From Planctomycetaceae bacterium (GTDB lineage Bacteria > Planctomycetota > Planctomycetia > Planctomycetales > Planctomycetaceae): a DNA stretch of 8,159 nt. A model generated the notes under the pieces. The model was given only the letters and a program-made list of their open reading frames with translations. It searched no databases and was not told where the DNA came from. How positions within the stretch are numbered: position 1 is the stretch's first letter; each line of letters starts with the position of its first letter. Shown piece after piece: positions 1-5,975 of the stretch. Made by a program: the position numbers and the translations under genes. The stretch is taken from positions 1-8,159 of the forward strand of contig JAGQQQ010000688.1 in assembly GCA_020426125.1 (NCBI GenBank). The letters are read 5' to 3'.

Positions 1-1
1 A

Positions 2-229
2 ACCGGACTCGGGCTCTCGATCGTCAAGGAACTTTCCAAACTTCTGGGAGGGGAGGTGCTGTTGGTCAGTGAGTTTGGAAGGGGGAGCCGCTTCACGATT
101 CAGCTTCCCATCGAACTGGTCTGTTCCACAAGATTTGATCGGGATGACCCACGGCTTTCGGCGACGAGTGACCTGCTCCGACAGGCCGCGGCGATGGGAG
201 CATCTCCCGGCGCGGAGTCCGCTCGTTGA
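2..229 (+). CDS. Sensor histidine kinase, C-terminal end (5' truncated by window)
   Basis: The last 75 codons of a gene that begins left of the window, ending at TGA 227-229. The visible start reads [17 protein letters not shown], which is the G2 box and following helix of the HATPase_c ATP-binding domain. It continues with [20 protein letters not shown], the usual last strands of that domain, where the FGRGSRF stretch matches the common 'G.GS.F' pattern. By family knowledge this is the ATP-binding catalytic domain of a two-component sensor kinase, which phosphorylates a conserved His and passes the phosphate to a response regulator. After the domain there is a tail of about 37 residues (from [13 protein letters not shown] to GAESAR) with no recognisable domain. 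Sensor and dimerisation domains lie outside the window, so signal and partner cannot be inferred. It is the only plus-strand gene and converges on the SET gene with 18 nt between the stops; no terminator is evident there. Confidence 0.87.
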   Translation, partial: TGLGLSIVKELSKLLGGEVLLVSEFGRGSRFTIQLPIELVCSTRFDRDDPRLSATSDLLRQAAAMGASPGAESAR

Positions 230-247
230 CACACATGGGACCAGCGC

Positions 248-628
248 TCAATCGAGGATCTCGAAGTCAAACTCGTTTGTCTTATCTTTCGGGTCCCCGT
301 TGTAGTTGATGGTAATCTCCTCGCCAGCCGCGATGTCGCGAATCGCAGTATAAACCTTTGCCTGGCGCCGAAGGTCATCGTACCGGGCATTGGGATTGAA
401 GCTGTGATTGTAGAGCGACCCATATCCCAGCGCGACCGCGACGGTCTTCTCCGTCCAGGTATAGACGTAGTGAGCCAATTCCGAGTCTTCGATGTCTTCC
501 CATCTGACGATGATACAGGGGACCTTTTCCAGGATCGTTCCCTTTTTGATGGGACATCGCGCGAAGACAGCTCGGCCTTTCTCCTTGGTATAGCGCACTT
601 CCAGGAGTTCGGACTGGGAGAAGGGCAT
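248..628 (-). CDS. Single-domain SET protein (putative protein-lysine methyltransferase)
   Basis: A 126-residue protein that is almost entirely a SET domain, the fold that transfers a methyl group from S-adenosylmethionine to lysine side chains. Visible hallmarks are KGRAVFA near residues 17-23 (the first SET motif, normally G.G.fA), the cofactor/active-site motif NHSFNPNA at 74-81, and GEEITINY at 102-109, the usual 'GEElt.dY' with Asn for the common Asp. The C-terminal tail NEFDFEILD has no post-SET cysteine cluster. The frame is open upstream to 754, but the extra 42 residues look non-native, and homology-like sequence begins just after Met at 628. An AGGA lies about 12 nt before that ATG. 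No signal peptide, so probably cytoplasmic. The substrate is unknown; bacterial single-domain SET proteins are widespread but few are characterised. It is downstream of the epimerase gene across a roughly 300-nt gap, so it is probably a separate unit. Confidence 0.87.
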   Translation of the reverse strand: MPFSQSELLEVRYTKEKGRAVFARCPIKKGTILEKVPCIIVRWEDIEDSELAHYVYTWTEKTVAVALGYGSLYNHSFNPNARYDDLRRQAKVYTAIRDIAAGEEITINYNGDPKDKTNEFDFEILD

Positions 629-758
629 CGACGGGCATTCCTGTAGGAGGCTCAACGGCTGCCAACCATTGTCACGGCACGGCGGGCGGAAGCCGAGTAT
701 CTTCCCGAATGCCCTTGGAGATTCAACTGCATCGCATCGGTTTTTTGGCCGCAAGACG

Positions 759-770
759 ATTCCATGGAAT
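759..770. promoter_or_regulatory. 12-bp perfect palindrome ATTCCATGGAAT
   Basis: ATTCCATGGAAT reads the same on both strands. It lies 131 nt upstream of the SET gene start on the minus strand, a position that would suit an operator or activator site. There is no half-site spacing or second copy to support it, so the function is speculative and chance occurrence is possible. Confidence 0.2.
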
Positions 771-865
771 TCGAAGACTCCAGGTCAATCAACACATGGA
801 CAAGAATCAACAAAGCCCCTCGCTGGAGCAACGTCCAACGCGGGGCTGGAAATTGGGGAACGATG

Positions 866-911
866 GCGACTTTTTCCGCTCGGGAAAAAAACGCAACACG
901 TCCAAAGACGT
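866..911 (-). terminator. Weak terminator-like structure after the epimerase gene
   Basis: On the minus strand, starting 15 nt past the epimerase stop, there is a 5-bp stem ACGTC/GACGT with a TTTG loop (898-911), then GTTGCG or similar and a run of seven T (891-885). The T run also takes part in a second inverted repeat, TTTTTCC (871-877) with GGAAAAA (883-889), flanked by GCG/CGC. The short stem and the 6-nt gap before the T run make this a poor intrinsic terminator; the second, longer hairpin has no T run after it. It is the best candidate in the gap. Confidence 0.28.
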
Positions 912-926
912 AACAGATTTCGATGA

Positions 927-2051
927 CTATTCCACAGTGAAACGGTAAACGCAGGTGTGACGATAGGTCTCCCCCGGTTTGAGAATCGTCGTGGGGAACT
1001 CCGGATGGTTGACGGAGTCGGGATAATGCTGGGTTTCCAAACAGATCGCGCTGCGATGGGGATAGACCTTGCCCCCTTTGCCAGCTTGTCCTTTCAGAAA
1101 GTTGCCCGAGTAGAACTGGACTCCCGGCTCCGTCGATTCGGTCTCCAGGACTCGTCCCGACTGGGGATCCTTCAACCGAGCCACAGGACGAAGCTGGCCC
1201 CAGTCACCATTCACGACGAAATTGTGGTCATAGCCGATCGCGGCGGTGTCATCGAGCGATTTGATCCGTTCGCCAATCTGGTGCGGCTTGCGGAAGTCCA
1301 ACTCAGTCCCTTCCACTGAGGCAATCTGGCCGGTCGGGATAAGCGTGTCATCGGTCGGGGTGTAGTTGTCCGCGAAGAGTTGGAGTTCGTGATTCAAAAC
1401 GGTCTCTGCCCCCTCTCCGGCGAGATTGAAATAGCTGTGGTTCGTCAGATTGACGGGCGTCGCCTGATCGGTTGTCGCCACATAGTCGATGACGATGGCG
1501 TTCTCGTCCGCCTTCAGCAACATGGTGACCGTCATATCCAGCGTGCCGGGATAGCCTTCCTCACCGTGCGGACTGACGTAATGGAACTTCACGCCGGTCC
1601 CCTCGTCACTTTCAAATCCCTCTGCCGACCAAACGACTTTATCAAGGCTGCGATCGACACCTCCGTGCAAATGGTTGGGTTCATTGTTGATGGCAAGTGC
1701 ATAAGTTCGGCCATCCAGCTTGAACTTTCCTCTGGCAATTCGATTCGCAACGCGACCAGTCGTCGTTCCGAAATATTGGTTGCCGTCACCCTCGTAGCCA
1801 GCGACGTCGTCGAAGCCCAGCGTGACATCGGCGGACTGGCCATCTTTATCGGGAACCTCGATGCTCACGATGGTTGCTCCCCGTGTCATCAACCGGACCG
1901 TCATTCCGTGGTCGTTCTTCAGCGTGTAAAGTTCGACGGGAACGCCGTCTTTTGTTTCTCCAAACGGCCTGCCTTCGGGAACTTCCGCCTGAGCCCAGGG
2001 GCTGGCCGTCAGCAAACAGGTGGACAACAAGAGCGCGGTCAACAATCGCAT
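927..2051 (-). CDS. galM: Secreted aldose 1-epimerase (mutarotase), GalM family
   Basis: A 374-residue protein that interconverts the alpha and beta anomers of aldoses such as galactose and glucose. Family residues are in place: NRIARG with Arg104, NHLHGG with His129, the catalytic base motif NLTNHSYFNL with catalytic His205, GYDHNFV with Asp275, and the catalytic acid/base Glu339 in CLETQHYPDS. After removal of the leader the length is normal for the family. The N-terminus is a good Sec signal peptide: Met-Arg, a Leu/Thr-rich core (residues 3-16), then AQA before EVPEG with predicted cleavage after Ala22, so the enzyme should act in the periplasm or outside the cell. This suggests handling of sugars released from polysaccharide rather than the cytoplasmic Leloir pathway. 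The ATG at 2051 is preceded by GAGGAA with 5-nt spacing, a good ribosome site. The gene lies 149 nt after the 632-aa membrane protein gene and probably has its own promoter. Confidence 0.96.
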   Translation of the reverse strand: MRLLTALLLSTCLLTASPWAQAEVPEGRPFGETKDGVPVELYTLKNDHGMTVRLMTRGATIVSIEVPDKDGQSADVTLGFDDVAGYEGDGNQYFGTTTGRVANRIARGKFKLDGRTYALAINNEPNHLHGGVDRSLDKVVWSAEGFESDEGTGVKFHYVSPHGEEGYPGTLDMTVTMLLKADENAIVIDYVATTDQATPVNLTNHSYFNLAGEGAETVLNHELQLFADNYTPTDDTLIPTGQIASVEGTELDFRKPHQIGERIKSLDDTAAIGYDHNFVVNGDWGQLRPVARLKDPQSGRVLETESTEPGVQFYSGNFLKGQAGKGGKVYPHRSAICLETQHYPDSVNHPEFPTTILKPGETYRHTCVYRFTVE

Positions 2052-2079
2052 CGGATTTCCTCAACAGCGGAGATGATGA

Positions 2080-2100
2080 TCGGAAGGTTTGTCGGAAGGT
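2080..2100. repeat. 9-bp direct repeat upstream of galM
   Basis: TCGGAAGGT occurs at 2080-2088 and again at 2092-2100, separated by TTG, giving a 12-bp repeat period; read on the coding strand it is ACCTTCCGA twice. It lies 29-49 nt upstream of the epimerase start codon, in what would be its 5' leader or promoter-proximal DNA. Direct repeats of this kind can be binding sites for tandem-binding regulators, but the regulator is unknown. Confidence 0.4.
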
Positions 2101-2115
2101 CTGAGATGGAGACCT
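2097..2115 (-). promoter_or_regulatory. Inverted repeat / hairpin in the galM leader
   Basis: A perfect 6-bp inverted repeat, AGGTCT at 2097-2102 and AGACCT at 2110-2115, with a 7-nt loop. In the transcript it would form a small hairpin in the epimerase leader. No T run follows on the minus strand, so it is not an obvious terminator for the upstream operon. It overlaps both the direct repeat and the palindrome at 2113-2124. Confidence 0.3.
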
Positions 2116-2124
2116 CGGCCGAGG
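2113..2124. promoter_or_regulatory. 12-bp GC-rich palindrome CCTCGGCCGAGG near predicted galM transcription start
   Basis: CCTCGGCCGAGG is a perfect 12-bp palindrome. It lies 4-15 nt downstream of the predicted -10 element (2128-2133, minus strand) and so would cover the transcription start, a classic repressor-operator position. The alternative is simply a short RNA hairpin. The palindrome is seen directly; the operator role is inferred. Confidence 0.3.
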
Positions 2125-2127
2125 GCG

Positions 2128-2157
2128 ATTATGAATGGTTGCGGCACCAGACCACAA
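2128..2157 (-). promoter_or_regulatory. Predicted sigma70-type promoter for galM
   Basis: On the minus strand, TTGTGG (2157-2152) and CATAAT (2133-2128) are separated by 18 nt. The -10 matches TATAAT at five of six positions, while the -35 matches TTGACA at only three. The expected start near 2120 gives a leader of about 70 nt. Planctomycete promoter consensus is poorly defined, so this is tentative. Confidence 0.3.
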
Positions 2158-2200
2158 GTCATGAGATCAAACGGGAAATCGGCCAGGACTCGCCATGTGG

Positions 2201-4099
2201 TCACAGGGACCCAGATCGATCCACGGGAAAGTCATAGACGAACAGCACGGCCCCCGACTGGTCCGTAAACTCCGGAGCCAGCGAGAAGAATTCCCTCGGC
2301 ATGGGGACCAACACCATCAGCCGAACGGCATCATCACTCGATTTCAGTCGGTTGAGATCGACTTCTGTTGTCAGTCCAAACGAACTCCCAATCAGGTAAC
2401 GCCCAATTTCCCGGTATCGCAATTGTTCGGAGTAGTCCTTTTTCTTCTGGGTTGAGGTTCCCATCCACCAGATGAGCGGAGCCTTGAACAGCGTCTCGTT
2501 TTTCCCCAATTCCTGGATGAGCGGCGCGGCCGGTTTGGAGCGATCGAGAACGAGTTGGCCGGATTGCTCTTTGAGGAAGTACAAATTGCCCCGGTAGGCG
2601 GCCGTCACACGAAGGAGATCAGTCTCGTAACACCCTGCGATCGAGAACGAAAGCCGTTCCAGCCGATCCAGATCGGCCACCAACTCTCCCAATTGCGGTC
2701 GAGGACGCTGATAACGAAGCGCGCCCTTGTGAACGAGTTGCCTCGTGGAAGCCGGCGGCATCTGAAACTGCGACCGGGCCGGATCCCCGAGTCGGACATG
2801 GCCCAAAACCGTCTCGATGTCCTGAGCGGTGGAACACCCGGTCCCAGTCGTGGCGTGTTCAATGGCGTAGCTGCCAGCCTGGGCTGCGGCGAGATAGGAC
2901 CACTGAGTGACGAGGTATCTCTCATCCCCGAGCGAATGGGCGACAGCCGCCGAGCGAATGCGGTTCTGAGCGCTCGCTCCGAGCCTCCCCAGGAACACGA
3001 AAAGACACGAGAACGCGACGACCGATCCCAGGAATGCCAGATAAAACCGCCGGACATGCCGGTCCAGTGTTCCAATCCGGTAACACCACGGATGCAAAGC
3101 CAGCAGATACAGCAGCACACAAAGAAAGATTAACCACCATCGTCGCTGGAAACTCGCCAGCCCTGCCAGATGAGTGAAGAGATCCGTGTCCGCATCCCAT
3201 CCGCTGTTCAGGGCATTGCCAGAGGTGTAGTAGTTCTGTTGTCGGAGCAGAACCGGCAACCGACGTCCCTGTCCGACGTCGTCGTCCTGAAAAATTCGCT
3301 GCCGAGCTTGGTCCAATGTGATCTCGTTCACCCGAAGCGGAATCCGTTGAACCGTTCCCTGCCCAATCTGAAACCGTGTTTCGGAGCGATTGAGGACGGC
3401 AAGAGCCTTGGGAAAGTTCGGAAACTGGCCATCGTCATTTTGCAGAATGTAGACCCGTCCTCCCAGTTCGAGCCATTCGAGGAAGGACCGCACCCTTGCC
3501 CCCTGCCAGAAAGGACTGTGTGCCAGAATGATCCCCCGTAGACCGGAAGCCCCCGCGACGGTGGTCGGAAACAAGTCTTCGGGCATTCGTCGCAAGACGC
3601 CGGAAGACGGTGTCACCGCATCAGGATCATAAATCAGGACGGTCGGCTTCGGCCCCAGTTTGAGTCCCGTCATCACGTAACGATGGGCTTCCTCCGGACC
3701 CCATTCGATCTGCCATTCCTCAAAGTCATCGATAACATAAACAACAACCTGCACCCACCGCGTTTCTTCTGGTTGTAGCGAGACCTCCGTCTCCAGGACG
3801 GCCCCGACGCGTTGGCCCTGTCCGGTCCGTCGGAAAATCCGCAACGTGCCGGTCCAGGGGGACGGGGACAGGTTCTGGACCTTCAATGACAAGGGGAGGA
3901 ACTGCCGGGACTGAATCGCGCCGTCGAACCCGAATGTCCCCTCGGTTACCTGAATATCATCTGGGGAAGAATCCGCCGCGAGGAGGATCTCGACATCTCC
4001 CCAGAAACAGAATCCCAGCACGAGGAGCATACCAGGACGCCACGCTCGTTGTCCGGGTTGGGCGTCAATCTGAGTGGGAGAAAATCGACTAAAAGTCAC
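2201..4099 (-). CDS. Two-TM envelope protein of unknown function, end of pseudopilin operon
   Basis: I do not recognise a named family. The 632 residues start with a short n-region and a hydrophobic stretch (24-42, ending LLAADSS) that looks like a signal peptide. A probably extracytoplasmic region of about 275 residues follows. Its first part (45-150) looks beta-rich and Ig-like; the next (150-230) has Rossmann/class I amidotransferase-like features (PTVLIYDPD; LRGIILAHSPFWQG; FLEWLELGGRVYIL), as in other envelope proteins, without an evident catalytic Cys. Two membrane segments are at about 321-340 and 353-371, joined by a basic loop (RIGTLDRHVRR) that should be cytoplasmic, placing the 260-residue C-terminal part outside. 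The start is GTG at 4099, overlapping the DUF1559 stop by 11 nt with GGAA about 9 nt upstream; the alternative ATG at 4030 has no visible ribosome site. The overlap implies translational coupling to the pilin-like genes, so a role in assembly or anchoring is plausible but unproven. Confidence 0.9.
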   Translation of the reverse strand: MTFSRFSPTQIDAQPGQRAWRPGMLLVLGFCFWGDVEILLAADSSPDDIQVTEGTFGFDGAIQSRQFLPLSLKVQNLSPSPWTGTLRIFRRTGQGQRVGAVLETEVSLQPEETRWVQVVVYVIDDFEEWQIEWGPEEAHRYVMTGLKLGPKPTVLIYDPDAVTPSSGVLRRMPEDLFPTTVAGASGLRGIILAHSPFWQGARVRSFLEWLELGGRVYILQNDDGQFPNFPKALAVLNRSETRFQIGQGTVQRIPLRVNEITLDQARQRIFQDDDVGQGRRLPVLLRQQNYYTSGNALNSGWDADTDLFTHLAGLASFQRRWWLIFLCVLLYLLALHPWCYRIGTLDRHVRRFYLAFLGSVVAFSCLFVFLGRLGASAQNRIRSAAVAHSLGDERYLVTQWSYLAAAQAGSYAIEHATTGTGCSTAQDIETVLGHVRLGDPARSQFQMPPASTRQLVHKGALRYQRPRPQLGELVADLDRLERLSFSIAGCYETDLLRVTAAYRGNLYFLKEQSGQLVLDRSKPAAPLIQELGKNETLFKAPLIWWMGTSTQKKKDYSEQLRYREIGRYLIGSSFGLTTEVDLNRLKSSDDAVRLMVLVPMPREFFSLAPEFTDQSGAVLFVYDFPVDRSGSL

Positions 4100-4976
4100 G
4101 AATCAGGTTTCCATCGGATCGATGGGCCAAACGTTGGAAAGTGGTCTGGTCCATGCGTGGGGAAAGGAATTTGAGACTGCCGTCGCAAAGGACGAAATTG
4201 CAGCCGCCCAAATGCTGACTGGAGAACGAACCGACTCGCAATGTGGGATCGGTCTGGGCGGACGCATCCTCCCTTTTCGCATCGGGGACGGGTAACGGAT
4301 CAGGGGACCGATAGTAATCCGGCTGTTTGTCAAAAAGTTCCTGCAACTGGTCCTGCGTAAACATCGGACTGGCATTTCGCAATGTCGCGCGGGTCCCCAT
4401 CGACCACGAACCGGCATCCCCCGCTTCGCCGATGAGCAACGTGGAGCGCCGGCCGTCGGGGATATCGTCATACCGGATGCTGCTGTTGAGAAACAACACG
4501 CCTGTGTTGTCGACGTCGATGGGAGCTTCCTGATGATGGTGAACTCCCACATAACAATTCGCGACCCGAGAAGAAGAAGGACAACCAAGAATCGCGGGAG
4601 TCCGTTGGGCATTCTTCAAATTTTTCGGATCATCCGCGGGCAGGTGAAAGTCGAGCGACCGAAAGAGTTGTCCCTTTTCCAAAAACGGCAAGATGCGGGC
4701 GATCCAACTGAATCCCTGGCCGGGTTTGTCCTCTCGCACGGGGCCCTGGGAATTCACGGTTCCAGGAGGGAAAAGACGATGAGCATCATGATAGTTGTGA
4801 AGGGCCAACCCGATTTGCATCATGTTGTTCCGGCACATGGAACGGCGAGCGGTTTCGCGTGCATTGGAAATCGCCGGCAACAATATCGCCGCGAGCAGCG
4901 TGATAATCGCGATCACCATCATGAGTTCGACGCAGGTGAACCCCCGTTTTCGATGAATCTGAATCAAGCGTCTCAT
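4089..4976 (-). CDS. DUF1559 prepilin-like protein A (H-X9-DG)
   Basis: A 295-residue DUF1559 (SBP_bac_10-type) protein. The short basic leader ends HRKRG, then FTCVELMMVIAIITLLAAIL: a type IV prepilin class N-terminus with Gly12 at -1, Phe at +1 and Glu17 at +5. The globular part has ALHNYHDAHRLFPPGTV (58-74), then VHHHQEAPIDVDNTGV and FLNSSIRYDDIPDGRR (145-177). Near the C-terminus is the H-X9-DG box (His255, Asp265-Gly266, in QHLGGCNFVLCDGS), which defines a prepilin-processing-associated domain common in Planctomycetes. The frame is open for 103 more codons upstream, but that overlaps the preceding gene and looks non-native; ATG 4976 has GGGA upstream and places the leader correctly. It is expected to be cleaved and methylated by a prepilin peptidase and anchored in or assembled from the inner membrane. 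It is a tandem paralogue of the preceding gene (25-nt gap). The fibre role is inferred. Confidence 0.95.
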   Translation of the reverse strand: MRRLIQIHRKRGFTCVELMMVIAIITLLAAILLPAISNARETARRSMCRNNMMQIGLALHNYHDAHRLFPPGTVNSQGPVREDKPGQGFSWIARILPFLEKGQLFRSLDFHLPADDPKNLKNAQRTPAILGCPSSSRVANCYVGVHHHQEAPIDVDNTGVLFLNSSIRYDDIPDGRRSTLLIGEAGDAGSWSMGTRATLRNASPMFTQDQLQELFDKQPDYYRSPDPLPVPDAKREDASAQTDPTLRVGSFSSQHLGGCNFVLCDGSLKFLSPRMDQTTFQRLAHRSDGNLIRDF

Positions 4977-5001
4977 CAGCAGTTCCCATTCAAGTCCGGC
5001 C

Positions 5002-5892
5002 TCAAAATTCCCCCAGCAGGTTTCCGTCGGCCCGGTTGCAGAGATTCTGAAAGACTTGCTTGTCCATCCGTTCGGAGAGGAATCGGACCGAGCCATCGCA
5101 GAAACTGTAATTGCCCCCTTCGGCATGCGAACTGGCGAATCCCCCCACGGACAACGCCGGATCCAATTTCTGATCCCCGGCATTGTCGGGGACCGGTTCA
5201 TTGGGATCGGGCTGGCCGGTGTAGTAGTTGTTTCGCGACTGGCGGTAGTTCTGCATTTCGTCTTGATTATTAATGTGGCTGCCATTGCGGAGAGTATCTC
5301 GGTTTCCCAGCGACCAGTTCCCAGCGACCTTCTCGCCGAGCATTAGCGTACAGCGGCGGCCGTCGGTGATGTCGTCATAATGGATACTGCTGTTAAGGAA
5401 CATGACCCCATTGTTGTCGACATCGATTGGAGCTTCCCGATCGTGGTGGACTGCCGCGTAATTCGTCCCCCCCCCTCCCCAGGACGACGGACAGTTCAGA
5501 ATGGGCAGGGGAAAGGAAGCAATCTGCATGTTGGCCGGAGAGTACGCTGACTGGGAAAAATCGAATTTCCGATAGACGATTCCCTCGTCCAAATAGGGAA
5601 GAATCTGCGGGATCCATCCGAACTTGTATCCGGCTCCATCGTGCTTGATCGGACCAGTCGGATTCACGCTGCCGGGGGGAAGCACGGTGTTGGCCTGATA
5701 ATAATTATGGATCGCCAAACTCAACTGAAACAGATTCTGTTTACATTGCATCCGCCTCGCCGCTTCTCTCGCCTGTTGAACAGCGGGAAGAAGCAGTGCG
5801 ATCAGAATCGCGATGATGGCAATGACCACAAGCAATTCAATCGCCGTAAAGGCGGCACGTCGGCGCGAAGCGGATGTCTGATCAGTCTTCAT
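5002..5892 (-). CDS. DUF1559 prepilin-like protein B (H-X9-DG)
   Basis: A 296-residue DUF1559 protein with the classic planctomycete N-terminus: basic leader SRRRAA, then FTAIELLVVIAIIAILIALL and PAVQQAREAARRMQC, with Glu19 at +5. The residue before the cleavage site is Ala14 rather than Gly. The body has AIHNYYQANTVLPPGSV (60-76), VHHDREAPIDVDNNGV (148-163), FLNSSIHYDDITDGRR (165-180) and the H-X9-DG box with His256 and Asp266-Gly267 (SHAEGGNYSFCDGS). A Gly-rich loop, WGGGGT (138-143), is encoded by a run of nine G. An upstream ATG at 5928 would add 12 residues; the ATG at 5892 is preferred because it gives a normal leader and has GTGAGAG just upstream. It follows the K-like gene after an 83-nt gap with two hairpins. 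Probably the major pilin-like subunit of this cluster, or a cargo of it; which one cannot be told from sequence. Confidence 0.96.
   Translation of the reverse strand: MKTDQTSASRRRAAFTAIELLVVIAIIAILIALLLPAVQQAREAARRMQCKQNLFQLSLAIHNYYQANTVLPPGSVNPTGPIKHDGAGYKFGWIPQILPYLDEGIVYRKFDFSQSAYSPANMQIASFPLPILNCPSSWGGGGTNYAAVHHDREAPIDVDNNGVMFLNSSIHYDDITDGRRCTLMLGEKVAGNWSLGNRDTLRNGSHINNQDEMQNYRQSRNNYYTGQPDPNEPVPDNAGDQKLDPALSVGGFASSHAEGGNYSFCDGSVRFLSERMDKQVFQNLCNRADGNLLGEF
5467..5475. repeat. Homopolymer of nine G (coding strand) in DUF1559 gene B
   Basis: Nine C on the plus strand, read as TGGGGAGGGGGGGGGACG on the coding strand and encoding Trp-Gly4-Thr, with a further GGGG just before it. Gain of one base would shift reading into a frame that stops at 5393-5395, truncating the protein about halfway. 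Such tracts are prone to slipped-strand mutation, and also to sequencing error. Confidence 0.85.
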
Positions 5893-5904
5893 AAATCTCT
5901 CACT

Positions 5905-5920
5905 TCCCAATGAACTGGGA
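5905..5920 (-). promoter_or_regulatory. Small hairpin just upstream of the DUF1559-B ribosome site
   Basis: TCCCA (5905-5909) and TGGGA (5916-5920) form a 5-bp stem with a 6-nt loop, ending about 12 nt before the start codon and next to the purine-rich GTGAGAG. It could modulate translation initiation, but the stem is short. Confidence 0.25.
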
Positions 5921-5951
5921 GCAAACATGACTTTCCGTGGGAAATCTCAGT

Positions 5952-5974
5952 GGCCCTGCGCCCTGCCAGGGACC
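5952..5974 (-). promoter_or_regulatory. Intercistronic GC-rich hairpin between K-like and DUF1559 genes
   Basis: On the minus strand GGTCCCTG and CAGGGCC pair as a 7-bp GC-rich stem with one bulged T and an 8-nt loop, directly after the K-like stop codon (TAA 5978-5976). No T run follows, so it is not a clear terminator. A stable structure here could protect or set the end of a processed transcript, separating minor-pilin from DUF1559 expression. Confidence 0.35.
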
Positions 5975-5975
5975 A

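Larger units (their letters stand above)
629..926. other. Intergenic region between epimerase and SET genes
   Basis: About 300 nt with no convincing gene; the open frames across it on either strand give no recognisable protein. It contains a terminator-like structure near the epimerase end (866-911) and a perfect 12-bp palindrome (759-770). It presumably carries the SET gene promoter, but I see no good -35/-10 pair that I would defend. Confidence 0.6.

Noticed and set aside
69..305. 78-codon plus-strand open frame at the left edge
   Set aside because: It overlaps the histidine kinase end in a different frame and runs into the SET gene; it is a shadow frame.
629..754. 42-residue N-terminal extension of the SET protein
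   Set aside because: The extra residues have no similarity to SET proteins and no ribosome site; the domain begins shortly after the Met at 628.
2052..2200. Rho-independent terminator for the pilin operon in the gap before galM
   Set aside because: The palindrome and inverted repeat here lack a following T run on the minus strand, so I list them only as regulatory candidates.
1380..2237. 285-codon open frame on the plus strand opposite galM
   Set aside because: It is antisense to a gene with intact catalytic motifs and encodes no recognisable domain; long antisense frames are common in GC-rich coding DNA.
2605..3133. Overlapping open frames (plus and minus) inside the 632-aa gene
   Set aside because: Arg/Ser-rich shadow frames lying within a longer gene that has clear membrane segments and a coupled start.
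4533..5273. 246-codon plus-strand open frame across the two DUF1559 genes
   Set aside because: It spans the junction of two well-supported minus-strand genes, has shadow-like Arg/Pro/Ser-rich composition and no motif.
4977..5285. 103-residue N-terminal extension of DUF1559 protein A
   Set aside because: It overlaps the coding end of DUF1559-B in another frame, has no domain-like sequence and would bury the prepilin leader; the ATG at 4976 is correct by family.
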